Source: Comamonadaceae bacterium
GTDB lineage: Bacteria > Pseudomonadota > Gammaproteobacteria > Burkholderiales > Burkholderiaceae_C
Reading direction: 5' to 3'
DNA length: 64,000 nt
Assembly (NCBI GenBank): GCA_013297985.1
Contig: JAAFIY010000002.1
Coordinates: forward strand, 20,578 to 84,577
The notes beneath the pieces were generated by a model that saw only the letters and a program-made list of their open reading frames with translations, had not been told where the DNA came from and ran no database searches. Shown here piece by piece: positions 27,854-35,838 of this stretch; the first letter of the stretch is position 1, and each line of letters opens with the position of its first letter. Position numbers and translations under genes: made by a program.

Positions 27854-28440
27854 ATCTCGTTGCGTCGCATAAACCGAGGTGTCAGAGGTCGGTTGTAGCG
27901 GGCAAGTACGGGTTCACCCTTTGTAGACAAACTATTGGATTTCAAAGTGCTGCGTAACTTAGACAAATACCACTCGTCGTTTGCAGCCGACCAAGCGCCC
28001 GAATAGCGAATGACAGCCCATTGTCTAGCTGGTATTTGACGCAGTTGAATGCGTGAGTCCAACGGCTCGGGTGCGCTTTCCAAATTTACTGTTCTGGGCA
28101 GGACAAATTGAATCTGTGTGCCACCCTCTACATTTACATGAGTCACGGGAGCAGTCATTTCCATTTTCATTGGGACTCTAGACTGAGTGACCGGCGCTGT
28201 CATTTCGAACTGACGCTCGCCTTTGTTTTTTCCGAAGATATAACCAGCCAGTATGGGAAATGCAAGGTTACCCGCATCCTCGGGCTTTGAATCAATAACA
28301 ACCTGAGCCACAACGTAGGGGTTGTACTGCCGTACCTCAACCTGATCTATGGTTTGAACGACTCGATAGCCAGGCTCTTCAGCAGCTTGACTCATCCATG
28401 GAAAAACTAAAAGGAGAATTTTGGATAAAAAGCGCAGCAT
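27835..28440 (-). CDS. SOUL-family heme-binding protein, copy 2
   Basis: Exact duplicate of the gene at 24295-24900: 201 residues, signal peptide at 1-19, MTAPV motifs. Its promoter region, upstream TspO-like gene and spacing are all duplicated with it, so it should be expressed like copy 1, doubling the dose. Confidence 0.85.
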   Translation of the reverse strand: MLRFLSKILLLVFPWMSQAAEEPGYRVVQTIDQVEVRQYNPYVVAQVVIDSKPEDAGNLAFPILAGYIFGKNKGERQFEMTAPVTQSRVPMKMEMTAPVTHVNVEGGTQIQFVLPRTVNLESAPEPLDSRIQLRQIPARQWAVIRYSGAWSAANDEWYLSKLRSTLKSNSLSTKGEPVLARYNRPLTPRFMRRNEIWLEMQ

Positions 28441-28492
28441 ATGTGCTCCGTAAAGTTGACGAAATGTAGTGGGTATTCCCGAGAAGGAAGAC

Positions 28493-29272
28493 TTATCGGG
28501 TTGCTGTCATTGATTTAGATCGCTTGCGTACATAAAAAGTAGTTATCACGATTGCAACAATCACACACCCAGCACCTGCGGCAACCAATGGTTGATTGGT
28601 GGAAATCAAATTGTCAACAATGATGGCAACTTGAGCCCAAAGCAGCGTTAGTACGTAGGCCATAGAAGCCTTGGTTTTGTAAATCATGGTGAGTGCGATC
28701 AAGGATGCACAGGCGAGTGTGAAAAATGCGAGAGCGACGTTTTGCAATCCGAAAATAGAGATGCCATATTCAGGCAAGATGTTTGTGAAGTTAAGCACAG
28801 TAGCCGCAGTTAACCATCCAGCATAAATGCCAAGTAGTGGTCGAACAACGCGTCGCTCGCCTTTTGTCGGAGAGCTGTTTTGAAGGGAGATAAGAAGTGC
28901 AGCTGAAATTAGCGTAAACATGATCACAATGAGTGGAATGGTTAGATATGCTGGACCCCAGCGTGCAAACACGATCCAAGCAACGCAAGATGCGAAACAT
29001 CCCGCTGTGTACCAGCCGATTTTCTTGTAGATTGGGTTCGAGTGTTGTGAAGGTAATGCCTGTAACACACCATACACGACTGAGAGCGAGTAAATCAAAA
29101 ACCAAATTGCGAACGCATAGATGGCAGGAGTTGCAAAATCCTGTTGTGCCGAAATCGGACCATCAGCGGACAGAACCTCAAAATCCGATGCGCCAAAGAC
29201 CAAGTTAGCGGTTATGAACTGTGCTATCGCTAGAATCAAGTTAAGCGTGATGCGAAAAAAATCAGAATTCAT
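28493..29272 (-). CDS. TspO-like membrane protein, copy 2
   Basis: Exact duplicate of the gene at 24953-25732, 259 residues with about eight membrane segments. The 116 bp upstream (29273-29388), including the palindrome, is also duplicated. In this copy that leader is followed by the IS that separates it from tetR. Confidence 0.65.
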   Translation of the reverse strand: MNSDFFRITLNLILAIAQFITANLVFGASDFEVLSADGPISAQQDFATPAIYAFAIWFLIYSLSVVYGVLQALPSQHSNPIYKKIGWYTAGCFASCVAWIVFARWGPAYLTIPLIVIMFTLISAALLISLQNSSPTKGERRVVRPLLGIYAGWLTAATVLNFTNILPEYGISIFGLQNVALAFFTLACASLIALTMIYKTKASMAYVLTLLWAQVAIIVDNLISTNQPLVAAGAGCVIVAIVITTFYVRKRSKSMTATR

Positions 29273-29319
29273 GAACAGGCCTTTTCTAGGTGGAGGTAAA
29301 TTTCTTTCTTTTAATAACT

Positions 29320-29335
29320 TATATCATATGATATA
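29320..29335. promoter_or_regulatory. Palindromic operator candidate, copy 2
   Basis: Second copy of TATATCATATGATATA. In the arrangement before IS insertion this was the shared control region between the operon and tetR. Confidence 0.6.
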
Positions 29336-29380
29336 TTTTATTATCCTTCCGGCCGTAGTGGTTATTTCGAGCTATTGATC

Positions 29381-29384
29381 GGAG
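29381..29384 (+). promoter_or_regulatory. Orphaned Shine-Dalgarno of tetR
   Basis: GGAG followed by TTAG, the target site of the IS. If the IS and one TTAG are removed, the order becomes GGAG-TTAGAAG-ATG, a well-spaced ribosome-binding site for the tetR start now at 30590. The IS has pushed it 1.2 kb away. Confidence 0.75.
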
Positions 29385-29388
29385 TTAG

Positions 29389-30582
29389 GGAAGGTCTGAA
29401 AAATCGCTCATCCAGCGGTGCTCACTGACAAGCGTGGCCACTTTGGTCGGTTTTGATCTGATTTCACTCATCAAAGGCCTGGGTGAGGGTGTTTGGGTGC
29501 GCCCTTGCCGCGTTTGCAGGCCGCAGTGGTCGCTTGCAGACACACTTGTCCATCCAGTACCTCAAGCCGTTTGCGCGCCATCCACAGATTGGCCAGAGCA
29601 AACAAGGTGTGCAGTTGAGCGGTGTTCTTTTGGAGTCCGCGATAGCGCACCTTGACATGACCAAACTGGCGCTTGAGGACACGAAACGGATGCTCGACCT
29701 TGGCGCGCATGCGAGCCGTCAGGCGTTCACGCTGATCAATCAGGGCGTCAATGGGGTCGGCCTTGTCCAGCGCACGGCGCAGCCCCGGGCGCATGGCGGT
29801 GATCCAGGGGATGTGGCGCGTGGCCTCAGCCCGCTTGGCCACGCCCTGGTAGCCCGCATCGCCCAGCGCGACTTCTTCTTCGCCATGCAACAGCGCATGG
29901 GCCTGGGTAACGTCGTTAACGTTGGCAGGCGTGCCAATGACGGTGTGCACCAGGCCCGACTGCGCATCCACGCCGATGTGGGCCTTCATCCCGAAGTACC
30001 ACTGATTGCCCTTCTTGGCTTGGTGCATCTCAGGGTCACGCTCGCCACTGGCGTTCTTGGTCGAACTCGGGGCCGCAATCAGTGTGGCGTCCACCACTGT
30101 GCCCGCCTTGAGCAGCAGGCCCTTTTGGCTGAGCACGCCGTTGACCAAGGCCAGCATCTGCACAGCCAAGTCGTGGCGCTCCAGCAGGTGGCGAAACCTC
30201 AGGATGGTGCTCTCATCGGGCAGCCGGGTGCTCCAGTTGTCCAGGCCCGCAAACTCCCGAAACAGCGGCACGTCGTGCAGTGCCTCTTCCATCGCCGGAT
30301 CGCTCAGCGTGAACCACTGCTGCATGAAGTGAATGCGCAGCATGGTGTCAATGCCAAAGGGCGGGCGGCCCCGCACACTGACCGGTGCATAGGGGGCCAC
30401 AAGGGCCACCAAGCGATCCCAGGGCACCACGCGGTTCATCTCGTCCAAGAACTCGCGTTTGCGGGTGCGCTTGTTCGACAGGTTCAGGCCCAGATCGGTT
30501 TGCTTCATGGTTCGAATTGTCTGGCCTCGGTCAGCTACGGGCTACGCCCAGGGGGTCTGAGGTGGACTTTTGCAGACTTTCC
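29389..30582 (-). mobile_element. IS5-family insertion sequence, copy 2 (with TTAG target duplication)
   Basis: Identical to copy 1. It is flanked by TTAG at 29385-29388 and TTAG at 30583-30586, a proper 4-bp target duplication, so this copy marks an original insertion site. It lies between the operon control region and tetR. Confidence 0.93.
29471..30508 (-). CDS. IS5-family transposase, copy 2
   Basis: 345 residues, identical to copy 1, intact DDE transposase. The long opposite-strand open frame over the same DNA is a composition shadow. Confidence 0.95.
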   Translation of the reverse strand: MKQTDLGLNLSNKRTRKREFLDEMNRVVPWDRLVALVAPYAPVSVRGRPPFGIDTMLRIHFMQQWFTLSDPAMEEALHDVPLFREFAGLDNWSTRLPDESTILRFRHLLERHDLAVQMLALVNGVLSQKGLLLKAGTVVDATLIAAPSSTKNASGERDPEMHQAKKGNQWYFGMKAHIGVDAQSGLVHTVIGTPANVNDVTQAHALLHGEEEVALGDAGYQGVAKRAEATRHIPWITAMRPGLRRALDKADPIDALIDQRERLTARMRAKVEHPFRVLKRQFGHVKVRYRGLQKNTAQLHTLFALANLWMARKRLEVLDGQVCLQATTAACKRGKGAPKHPHPGL

Positions 30583-30589
30583 TTAGAAG

Positions 30590-31204
30590 ATGAGGCAAAA
30601 AGGCAGTCGTAACAACGCGTATGAGGAGAGACGCACTGAGCTGCTGGAGCGCCTACTAGCGCGTCTGGCACGCCGAGACTCGGGATATATAAGCATGCGA
30701 GAGCTGGCCTCTGCTGCGGGCGTGACAGTGCCTACGCTGACGCACTATTTCGGTGGACGCGATCAACTCGTACAGAAGGTTCTTGAAGAGCAAGAAGTTG
30801 CTGGGCGTCCTTACCGTGCTATTGCTTCAAGTTCTTCAGAACCGTTCCCCCGTTCAATTCGCTCTTTTTTAGAGTATTTGAGGGAAGGGCATTTTCACGG
30901 TGTGGGTTTAATTCATGCCGCTGGTTTAGCTGAAGGGCTAGGTAACGATACCTTAGGGCCCAGCTATCTAGCAAACATCCTAGAACCCGTGCTCCAAGTA
31001 GCAGAAGCTAGACTAGGCGAGCATGTTGCAAAAAAGGAAATGAGAGCCTGCGATCTTCGCTCTGCGGCTTTAGCTTTGATTGCGCCATTGCTTTTGCTCT
31101 TGCTGCACCAGAAAGAGTTAGGTGGGCATTGCGTTCGCATTGCCAATATAGATGCCTTTATTGAATCGCACTGTGAGGCCTTTGTACTGGGCTACAGAGC
31201 TTAA
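30590..31204 (+). CDS. TetR-family transcriptional regulator
   Basis: 204 residues. The N-terminal TetR helix-turn-helix is clear: YISMRELASAAGVTVPTLTHYFGGRDQLVQKVLEEQ around residues 33-68. The ligand domain (residues 70-204) includes FLEYLREGHFHGVGLIHAAGLAEGL and a hydrophobic ALIAPLLLLLL helix. In the ancestral layout it would diverge from the TspO-SOUL operon and be its obvious candidate regulator. The start codon now lies 7 bp after an IS end with no Shine-Dalgarno sequence upstream. The next in-frame Met is inside the helix-turn-helix, so translation is probably poor. The coding sequence itself is intact. Confidence 0.85.
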   Translation: MRQKGSRNNAYEERRTELLERLLARLARRDSGYISMRELASAAGVTVPTLTHYFGGRDQLVQKVLEEQEVAGRPYRAIASSSSEPFPRSIRSFLEYLREGHFHGVGLIHAAGLAEGLGNDTLGPSYLANILEPVLQVAEARLGEHVAKKEMRACDLRSAALALIAPLLLLLLHQKELGGHCVRIANIDAFIESHCEAFVLGYRA

Positions 31205-31343
31205 CTCTTCCTTACTGGCATCGCCAGTACCTGACTGACATCAAATTTTCTGACGGTAAAGCTGACGGTATGGATGATCTTGGACGATGTAGTGCAATCG
31301 TCCGGCTAAGAGCAACGCGATGCAATTACGTTCAAATTTTCTC

Positions 31344-31369
31344 GCGGGTTGACAATTGAGTGGGAGTGA
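31344..31369 (+). other. Candidate attachment site 2 (guaA 3'-end repeat)
   Basis: Contains ATTGAGTGGGAGTGA (31355-31369), identical to the end of guaA. Read in the guaA frame it gives Thr-Ile-Glu-Trp-Glu-stop, as a transplanted guaA tail would. The preceding GCGGGTT is shared with site 3 but not with guaA itself. It lies in the gap after tetR and before the oxidoreductase gene. Confidence 0.7.
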
Positions 31370-31424
31370 TCCACCGCATTGCCAAGCCGGCAGATGGCCG
31401 CCTTCGGCTCGGCAGCCACAGAGG

Positions 31425-32369
31425 CTATGCTGAGATCGAGAAAACGGCCTTGCCCAAAGTGCCAGCGGCTTTCACTTCCGCATAGGTGGATTTGAACTCT
31501 GACCACTGGGCTGTCTTGCCGATGACGAGATCCATCCAATCGCGGGCGTAATCGGCCACTGTGGTCAGCTTTTCTTGCGTGGGTTTCATCACCAAGATTT
31601 TGCGTTTGCGCGCTGAAAAGATGTTGTGGATGGCGCCAGCGGCCATTGATTTCGGGTCAGGCAGGGTGTTGACATAGGTGGCGCTTGGCTTCATCAAAGC
31701 CATCGCCTGCGCAAAGGGAAGTTTGTCCGATAGGTCAATGACTACGTCGAAGCGCTGGGCCAGCTGTTGAAGCGGGGTGGTGGAGTAATCCACCACAAAG
31801 TCGCTTTTGAGTTTCTTTGCCAGGCCTATCCCGCGCCTGCTCACCACGGCTGTGACGATAGCCCCCCGGCGTTTGGCAATTTGCATCAGAAGGGTGCCGA
31901 TCCCCCCACCGGCGCCGTTGATCAGAATTTCGCTGCCTTCGTGAACTGAGGCCAAATCGTCCAGGATTTGTAAGGCCGATGTGCCGGAAATGGGCAAGGC
32001 TGCAGCCTCCACAAACGACAGGTTCGGCGGCTTGATCTGAATTTGCTCCACCTTGGCCACCACTTGCTCGGCCAAGGCACCGCCTTTAAACGCCTCCAGC
32101 ATCCCGAAAACGGCGTCGCCTACCTGAAAGCGTGTGACCGAGCTGCCCAGTTGCGAGACCACGCCCGAGAACTCGATGCCGATCCCGCGCGGAAACTTCG
32201 ACCCGGTCATGAGCTTCATCTGACCCTCCAGAATCTTCCAGTCCAGCGGGTTGATGGCCGTGGCCTTGACATCGACCAACACTTGCCCTGCAGCAGGCGT
32301 GGGCGTGGGCCGATCCACCATTTCGAGGTCGTTGAAGCTGCCGTAGCGGTTGTAGATGATCTGTTTCAT
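31425..32369 (-). CDS. NADP-dependent quinone-oxidoreductase-like enzyme (MDR family)
   Basis: 314 residues from ATG 32369 (MKQIIYNRYGSF). Medium-chain dehydrogenase/reductase without zinc ligands, i.e. the quinone oxidoreductase type. Seen: the N-terminal GroES-like fold with AINPLDWKILEGQMKLM, GIEFSGVVSQLG, and the Rossmann glycine motif NGAGGGIGTLLMQIAKRRGA near residue 150. The C-terminus is standard. Divergent from the LysR gene across a 109-bp gap, the usual sign of a LysR target. It forms a two-gene cassette with that regulator between att-like sites 2 and 3. Substrate unknown. Confidence 0.85.
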   Translation of the reverse strand: MKQIIYNRYGSFNDLEMVDRPTPTPAAGQVLVDVKATAINPLDWKILEGQMKLMTGSKFPRGIGIEFSGVVSQLGSSVTRFQVGDAVFGMLEAFKGGALAEQVVAKVEQIQIKPPNLSFVEAAALPISGTSALQILDDLASVHEGSEILINGAGGGIGTLLMQIAKRRGAIVTAVVSRRGIGLAKKLKSDFVVDYSTTPLQQLAQRFDVVIDLSDKLPFAQAMALMKPSATYVNTLPDPKSMAAGAIHNIFSARKRKILVMKPTQEKLTTVADYARDWMDLVIGKTAQWSEFKSTYAEVKAAGTLGKAVFSISA

Positions 32370-32442
32370 GGGTGCGCTTTCGCTTCTGGCCAATGGGTGA
32401 AAGCTGTCAATGTAGGTCGTTCTAAAACAAACATCTATATCG

Positions 32443-32460
32443 ACAATCTAGACGCATTGT
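32443..32460. promoter_or_regulatory. Possible LysR binding site
   Basis: Interrupted inverted repeat ACAAT-N8-ATTGT in the gap between the divergent oxidoreductase and LysR genes, 18 bp before the lysR-type ATG. A-T-rich dyads of this kind are typical of LysR control regions; binding is inferred. Confidence 0.4.
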
Positions 32461-32478
32461 TCTGATAATGGAACGATC

Positions 32479-33366
32479 ATGAACCTCATCGCACTGGCTG
32501 ACTTCAACCTGGTGGCGACCCATGGGGGCTACGCGGTCGCCAGTCGGACCGCCCAGCGACCCAAGGCGACGCTGTCGCGCCACGTGGTTGAGCTAGAGCA
32601 AAGCCTGGGTGTGCGCCTAATCGAGCGGGTGGGGCGATCTTTCCGACTGACTGAGGAGGGGCGTGCCTTGCACGCGCGCACCAAAGACCTACTGGGAGAG
32701 ATCGAAGAAGTAGCTGGCGACATTTCGTCTGCGCGCGGGCAACCTCGGGGCAAATTGCGCGTGAGCGTGCCCGTTACTTTCGGGCACGTGGCGATGGGAC
32801 GCGTGGCCACCGAGTTTGTTGCCCGCTATCCAGACATTGAGCTGGAGGTGACGATTGACGACCGGCTGGTGGATCTGATTGAAGAAGGCTACGACGCGGT
32901 GATTCGCGTCAACCCAAGCCCCAGCAGCGATCTGGTGGGGCGATGCTTTTATCGCGATCAACTGGTGATCGTCGCGCCCCCCACGCTTGCCCGACCGGCG
33001 GCCAGCCAAGAACCGCTGGCCGATGCGGCAACACCAGCCGTGGTGGGCCTGCGTGCCAACCCGCTTGACACATGGACAGCGGTCGATGGCGGTTCGCGCT
33101 TCAGCTTTTTGAGACGAGCCGCTCTTCGCTTACCCGTGCCGCTGATGGTCCGCGACGCGGTCTTGGCAGGTGCTGGCGCGGCAATCTTGGGGCGAGACTT
33201 GGTGAGATCCGATATTGCGGGGAAGCGGCTGGCTTGCTGGGGCGAAGTGCCTGGCAGCGCTATTGAACTGTGGGTCTTGCACACATCGCGCCGGCTCATC
33301 AGCTCCAGAGTCGCTTGCTTCTCGCAGTTTCTTTGCGAACAGCGCAATGTCATGCGCCGAGAATGA
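32479..33366 (+). CDS. LysR-family transcriptional regulator
   Basis: 295 residues. Winged helix-turn-helix at residues 1-60 (VATHGGYAVASRTAQRPKATLSRHVVELEQSLGVRL), followed by the linker helix and the LysR substrate domain starting GKLRVSVPVTFG near 92. The second half holds the periplasmic-binding-protein fold. The arrangement with the divergent oxidoreductase suggests local autoregulation and activation of that gene. It ends 95 bp before att-like site 3. Confidence 0.9.
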   Translation: MNLIALADFNLVATHGGYAVASRTAQRPKATLSRHVVELEQSLGVRLIERVGRSFRLTEEGRALHARTKDLLGEIEEVAGDISSARGQPRGKLRVSVPVTFGHVAMGRVATEFVARYPDIELEVTIDDRLVDLIEEGYDAVIRVNPSPSSDLVGRCFYRDQLVIVAPPTLARPAASQEPLADAATPAVVGLRANPLDTWTAVDGGSRFSFLRRAALRLPVPLMVRDAVLAGAGAAILGRDLVRSDIAGKRLACWGEVPGSAIELWVLHTSRRLISSRVACFSQFLCEQRNVMRRE

Positions 33367-33449
33367 TGGCAACAGCGGCTAGGGGCCCGGATGATGTGCG
33401 CCACGTGCCCCGCCTCCAGCACCACAGTCCGTTGAAGGCTGCTGGTTGT

Positions 33450-33475
33450 GCGGGTTCACGATTGAGTGAGAGTAA
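33450..33475 (+). other. Candidate attachment site 3 (degenerate guaA-end repeat)
   Basis: ATTGAGTGAGAGTAA at 33461-33475 differs from the guaA end at two positions. With the upstream heptamer GCGGGTT it matches site 2 at 22 of 26 positions. It closes the two-gene LysR/oxidoreductase segment. Confidence 0.6.
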
Positions 33476-33557
33476 CGTGGCACCTCTCGCTCCTCCACTC
33501 GCGCGGTGCTCCGTGAGATCGGAGCGGCCTGATTGAATGGCGTCCACCAAGCTCATT

Positions 33558-33587
33558 GGTGAGTGTTCGTAAACAACGAAACTCACC
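33558..33587. repeat. Strong inverted repeat, unknown role
   Basis: Stem GGTGAGT-(g)-TTCGT / ACGAA-ACTCACC, 12 paired bases with one bulged G and a 5-nt loop. It lies between the LysR gene and the end of the molybdenum hydroxylase gene, 80 bp after att-like site 3. There is no T run on either side, so it is not a clear terminator. Confidence 0.6.
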
Positions 33588-33643
33588 TATACGCGCGCAC
33601 CCGATTTTGGCTGTGATGCCAAACTGCATCGCACCCAACAAAA

Positions 33644-35830
33644 TTAAGTCAGTTTGAAGGGAAGGCCCCGCAAACGCTGACTGGTGATTGAATAAACGGC
33701 GTTGGAAATTGCTGGCGCCACCGGCGGCAAACCGACCTCTCCAATACCACCCGGGGCATTGTCGCTAGGCATGACTTTTACATGGATGCGTGGCGTTTCG
33801 TTGACCCGCAATACCGGATAGTCGTGAAAATTGCTCTGCTGAAATTCGCCGTTGACCACAGAGAGCTTTTCTTTCAACGCAGCAGATACGCCCCACACCG
33901 CGCTGCCTTCGATCTGGCGCGCCACGTTGCCAGGTTGCAAGACAATGCCGCAATCCACGGCGCTCCAAATATCATGCACCACAATGTCGCTGGCGTTGAC
34001 GGACACATCCACGATCATTGCGCAGTGTGTATTCCAAATATCAGAGTATGCCAGTCCAAGTGCGCGGTTGCGCTTTGCTTTGCCGCCGTCCCACTTGGCC
34101 ATTGCAGCCACCTCGCGCAGCACGGCTTGTGCCCGTGGTTGCTTTGTAAGAAGGCCCAAACGGTATTCAAGGGGGTCTTTATTGGCCTGGCGGGCAAGCT
34201 CATCTATCATGGATTCAATGGCGAACTTGGTATAGCCGCCACCTACCGCTCGCCAAAACCCCACATCGACTCCGCGTTGCTCTCGCAGATACTGGGCGAG
34301 TCGATGATCGACGCCATAGTTAATTTCAAAACCTTCGCAAACTGGCTCATCTTTTCCGCCAGCGCCCGTCAGCGCGTCTGGGGCGAAGCGGCCAAAGATC
34401 GATTCCCCGACCATTTTGTGTTTGACGGCCACAAGGTTGCCTTGCGCATCCACACCGGCGGAAATGTGTTGCGCCATCATGGGGCGCAGTTTGTCGCCCA
34501 TCACGTCGTCTTCGCGCGACCAAACCGCCTGCACCGGTGTGCCGGGCATGGCTTTCGCAAGGAGCACCGCATCGAGCACGAAATCAACCTCGATCCGGCG
34601 GCCGAAAGCGCCGCCCATCAGTGGGGTGTGGACCGTGATGTCGTCTGCCTTGAAGCCGCCAAGCGGCGAGCTGGACGCGCCGATCACGGTGGTGGGTGCC
34701 TGCGACGGAGCCCATACCTCAAGCCTGCCGTTGCGCACCCAGGCGGTGGCGTTCATCGGCTCAAGGCATACATGCGACACGTGCTCGCAGGTGTAGGTGG
34801 CTTCGATGCGCTTGGCCGCTGACTTCAGCGTCTGCTCGGTGTCGCCGTGCGACCCCATAACGACGCCGGCGTCCGTTGTGTCTTGTGCCCGGCCAACAAA
34901 TTCAGCAAGGGCCTTATCGGTGGAGTAGCTGCGGGCTTTTGAAGTCTGAGTCCAAACCACCTTCAGTGCGCGCTTGGCCTGAAACGCGGTCCACGTGTTG
35001 TCGGCGACTACGGCAACACCGTAGGGCAAACGTATGACGTTTCGCACACCCTTCATTGCCCTTGCGGCGGCGTCGTCAAATGACACGGGCGTTTCCCCAT
35101 GCACCGGCGCACGTAGAACCGAGGCGTAGAGCATGCCGGGCAGGCGTTGATCGATGCCAAACTTGGCTTGCCCAGTGACCTTGGCAAAGCCATCAACCCG
35201 CGCCACGTCTTTGCCAATCAAGCGAAAGTTCGCGGGTTGCTTGAGCTGGGATCGCTCAACAACGGGGATCGTTGACGGCGCGGTGGCGAAGGTCGCAATT
35301 TCACCGTAGCTCAGCCTGCGCCCGGTTGCAGCGTGGAGGCAGGCGTGCGCGACAGTGCTCACCTCTTGGGTGGGTACACGCCACTTTGCGGCTGCATTGG
35401 CAATTAACACTGCGCGGGCTTGCGCGCCAGCCATTCGCATGGGCTCCCAATACCCTTGCACAGTACGCGATGCACCGGTGATCATGGCGCCGCCAAACAA
35501 GGGATTGCCTAAACTTCTCGCATTACCGCCCGCCTGCACGACTGCTTGCACCACTTTGCACTGCGCCCAATCTAAGTCCATCTCTTCCGCAATGATGAGG
35601 GGCACCGCAGTCATGACCCCTTGGCCAAATTCCGAGACAGGCGATACCAATGTCACGCCTCCGTCTGATGCAATAGTCATCCATAAACTAGGCGAGAAGT
35701 TTTTGGTCGCCGGTTGGGGTGTCGCATCGCTCGTTGCGCAGCCCGCAAAGGTCACTGATATAGAAAAAGCGCCAACGCCCACTAAAAAGCTGCGGCGCGA
35801 TTCGCTTTGTGGTAAGTGATTTGTTTTCAT
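33644..35830 (-). CDS. Molybdopterin-binding subunit of a xanthine dehydrogenase-family hydroxylase
   Basis: 728 residues, large subunit of an IorB-like (isoquinoline 1-oxidoreductase / aldehyde oxidase type) molybdenum hydroxylase. The N-terminus has a twin-arginine signal (SRRSFLVGVGAFSISVTFAGCA, residues 10-31), predicting folded export with cofactor. Cofactor-domain blocks seen: VSEFGQGVMTAVPLIIAEEM, MGGAFGRRIEVDFV, WRAVGGGYTKFAIES, and the C-terminal GIGEVGLPPVAPAISNAV, which carries the conserved catalytic Glu. The small Fe-S subunit is 8 bp upstream in the same operon. No FAD subunit, cytochrome or XdhC-type insertion factor is nearby. Substrate unknown. Confidence 0.88.
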   Translation of the reverse strand: MKTNHLPQSESRRSFLVGVGAFSISVTFAGCATSDATPQPATKNFSPSLWMTIASDGGVTLVSPVSEFGQGVMTAVPLIIAEEMDLDWAQCKVVQAVVQAGGNARSLGNPLFGGAMITGASRTVQGYWEPMRMAGAQARAVLIANAAAKWRVPTQEVSTVAHACLHAATGRRLSYGEIATFATAPSTIPVVERSQLKQPANFRLIGKDVARVDGFAKVTGQAKFGIDQRLPGMLYASVLRAPVHGETPVSFDDAAARAMKGVRNVIRLPYGVAVVADNTWTAFQAKRALKVVWTQTSKARSYSTDKALAEFVGRAQDTTDAGVVMGSHGDTEQTLKSAAKRIEATYTCEHVSHVCLEPMNATAWVRNGRLEVWAPSQAPTTVIGASSSPLGGFKADDITVHTPLMGGAFGRRIEVDFVLDAVLLAKAMPGTPVQAVWSREDDVMGDKLRPMMAQHISAGVDAQGNLVAVKHKMVGESIFGRFAPDALTGAGGKDEPVCEGFEINYGVDHRLAQYLREQRGVDVGFWRAVGGGYTKFAIESMIDELARQANKDPLEYRLGLLTKQPRAQAVLREVAAMAKWDGGKAKRNRALGLAYSDIWNTHCAMIVDVSVNASDIVVHDIWSAVDCGIVLQPGNVARQIEGSAVWGVSAALKEKLSVVNGEFQQSNFHDYPVLRVNETPRIHVKVMPSDNAPGGIGEVGLPPVAPAISNAVYSITSQRLRGLPFKLT

Positions 35831-35838
35831 TTGATGCC

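Larger units (their letters stand above)
27043..30582. repeat. Tandem duplication unit 2 (operon block plus IS)
   Basis: Second 3,540-bp unit: operon block 27043-29388 and IS 29389-30582. It is joined on the left to the IS of unit 1 and on the right to unique DNA beginning with TTAG and the tetR gene. Confidence 0.95.

Noticed and set aside
25849..30582. Composite transposon made of two IS copies around the operon block
   Set aside because: The two IS copies do flank block 2, but the middle IS has mismatched flanks (TTAG/CTAA) and block 1 lies outside, so recombination between IS copies explains the structure better than transposition of the whole unit.
23385..33475. An integrase or phage gene within the guaA-linked region
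   Set aside because: I looked through all frames here and found only IS5 transposases, regulators and metabolic or membrane proteins; no tyrosine or serine recombinase motif.
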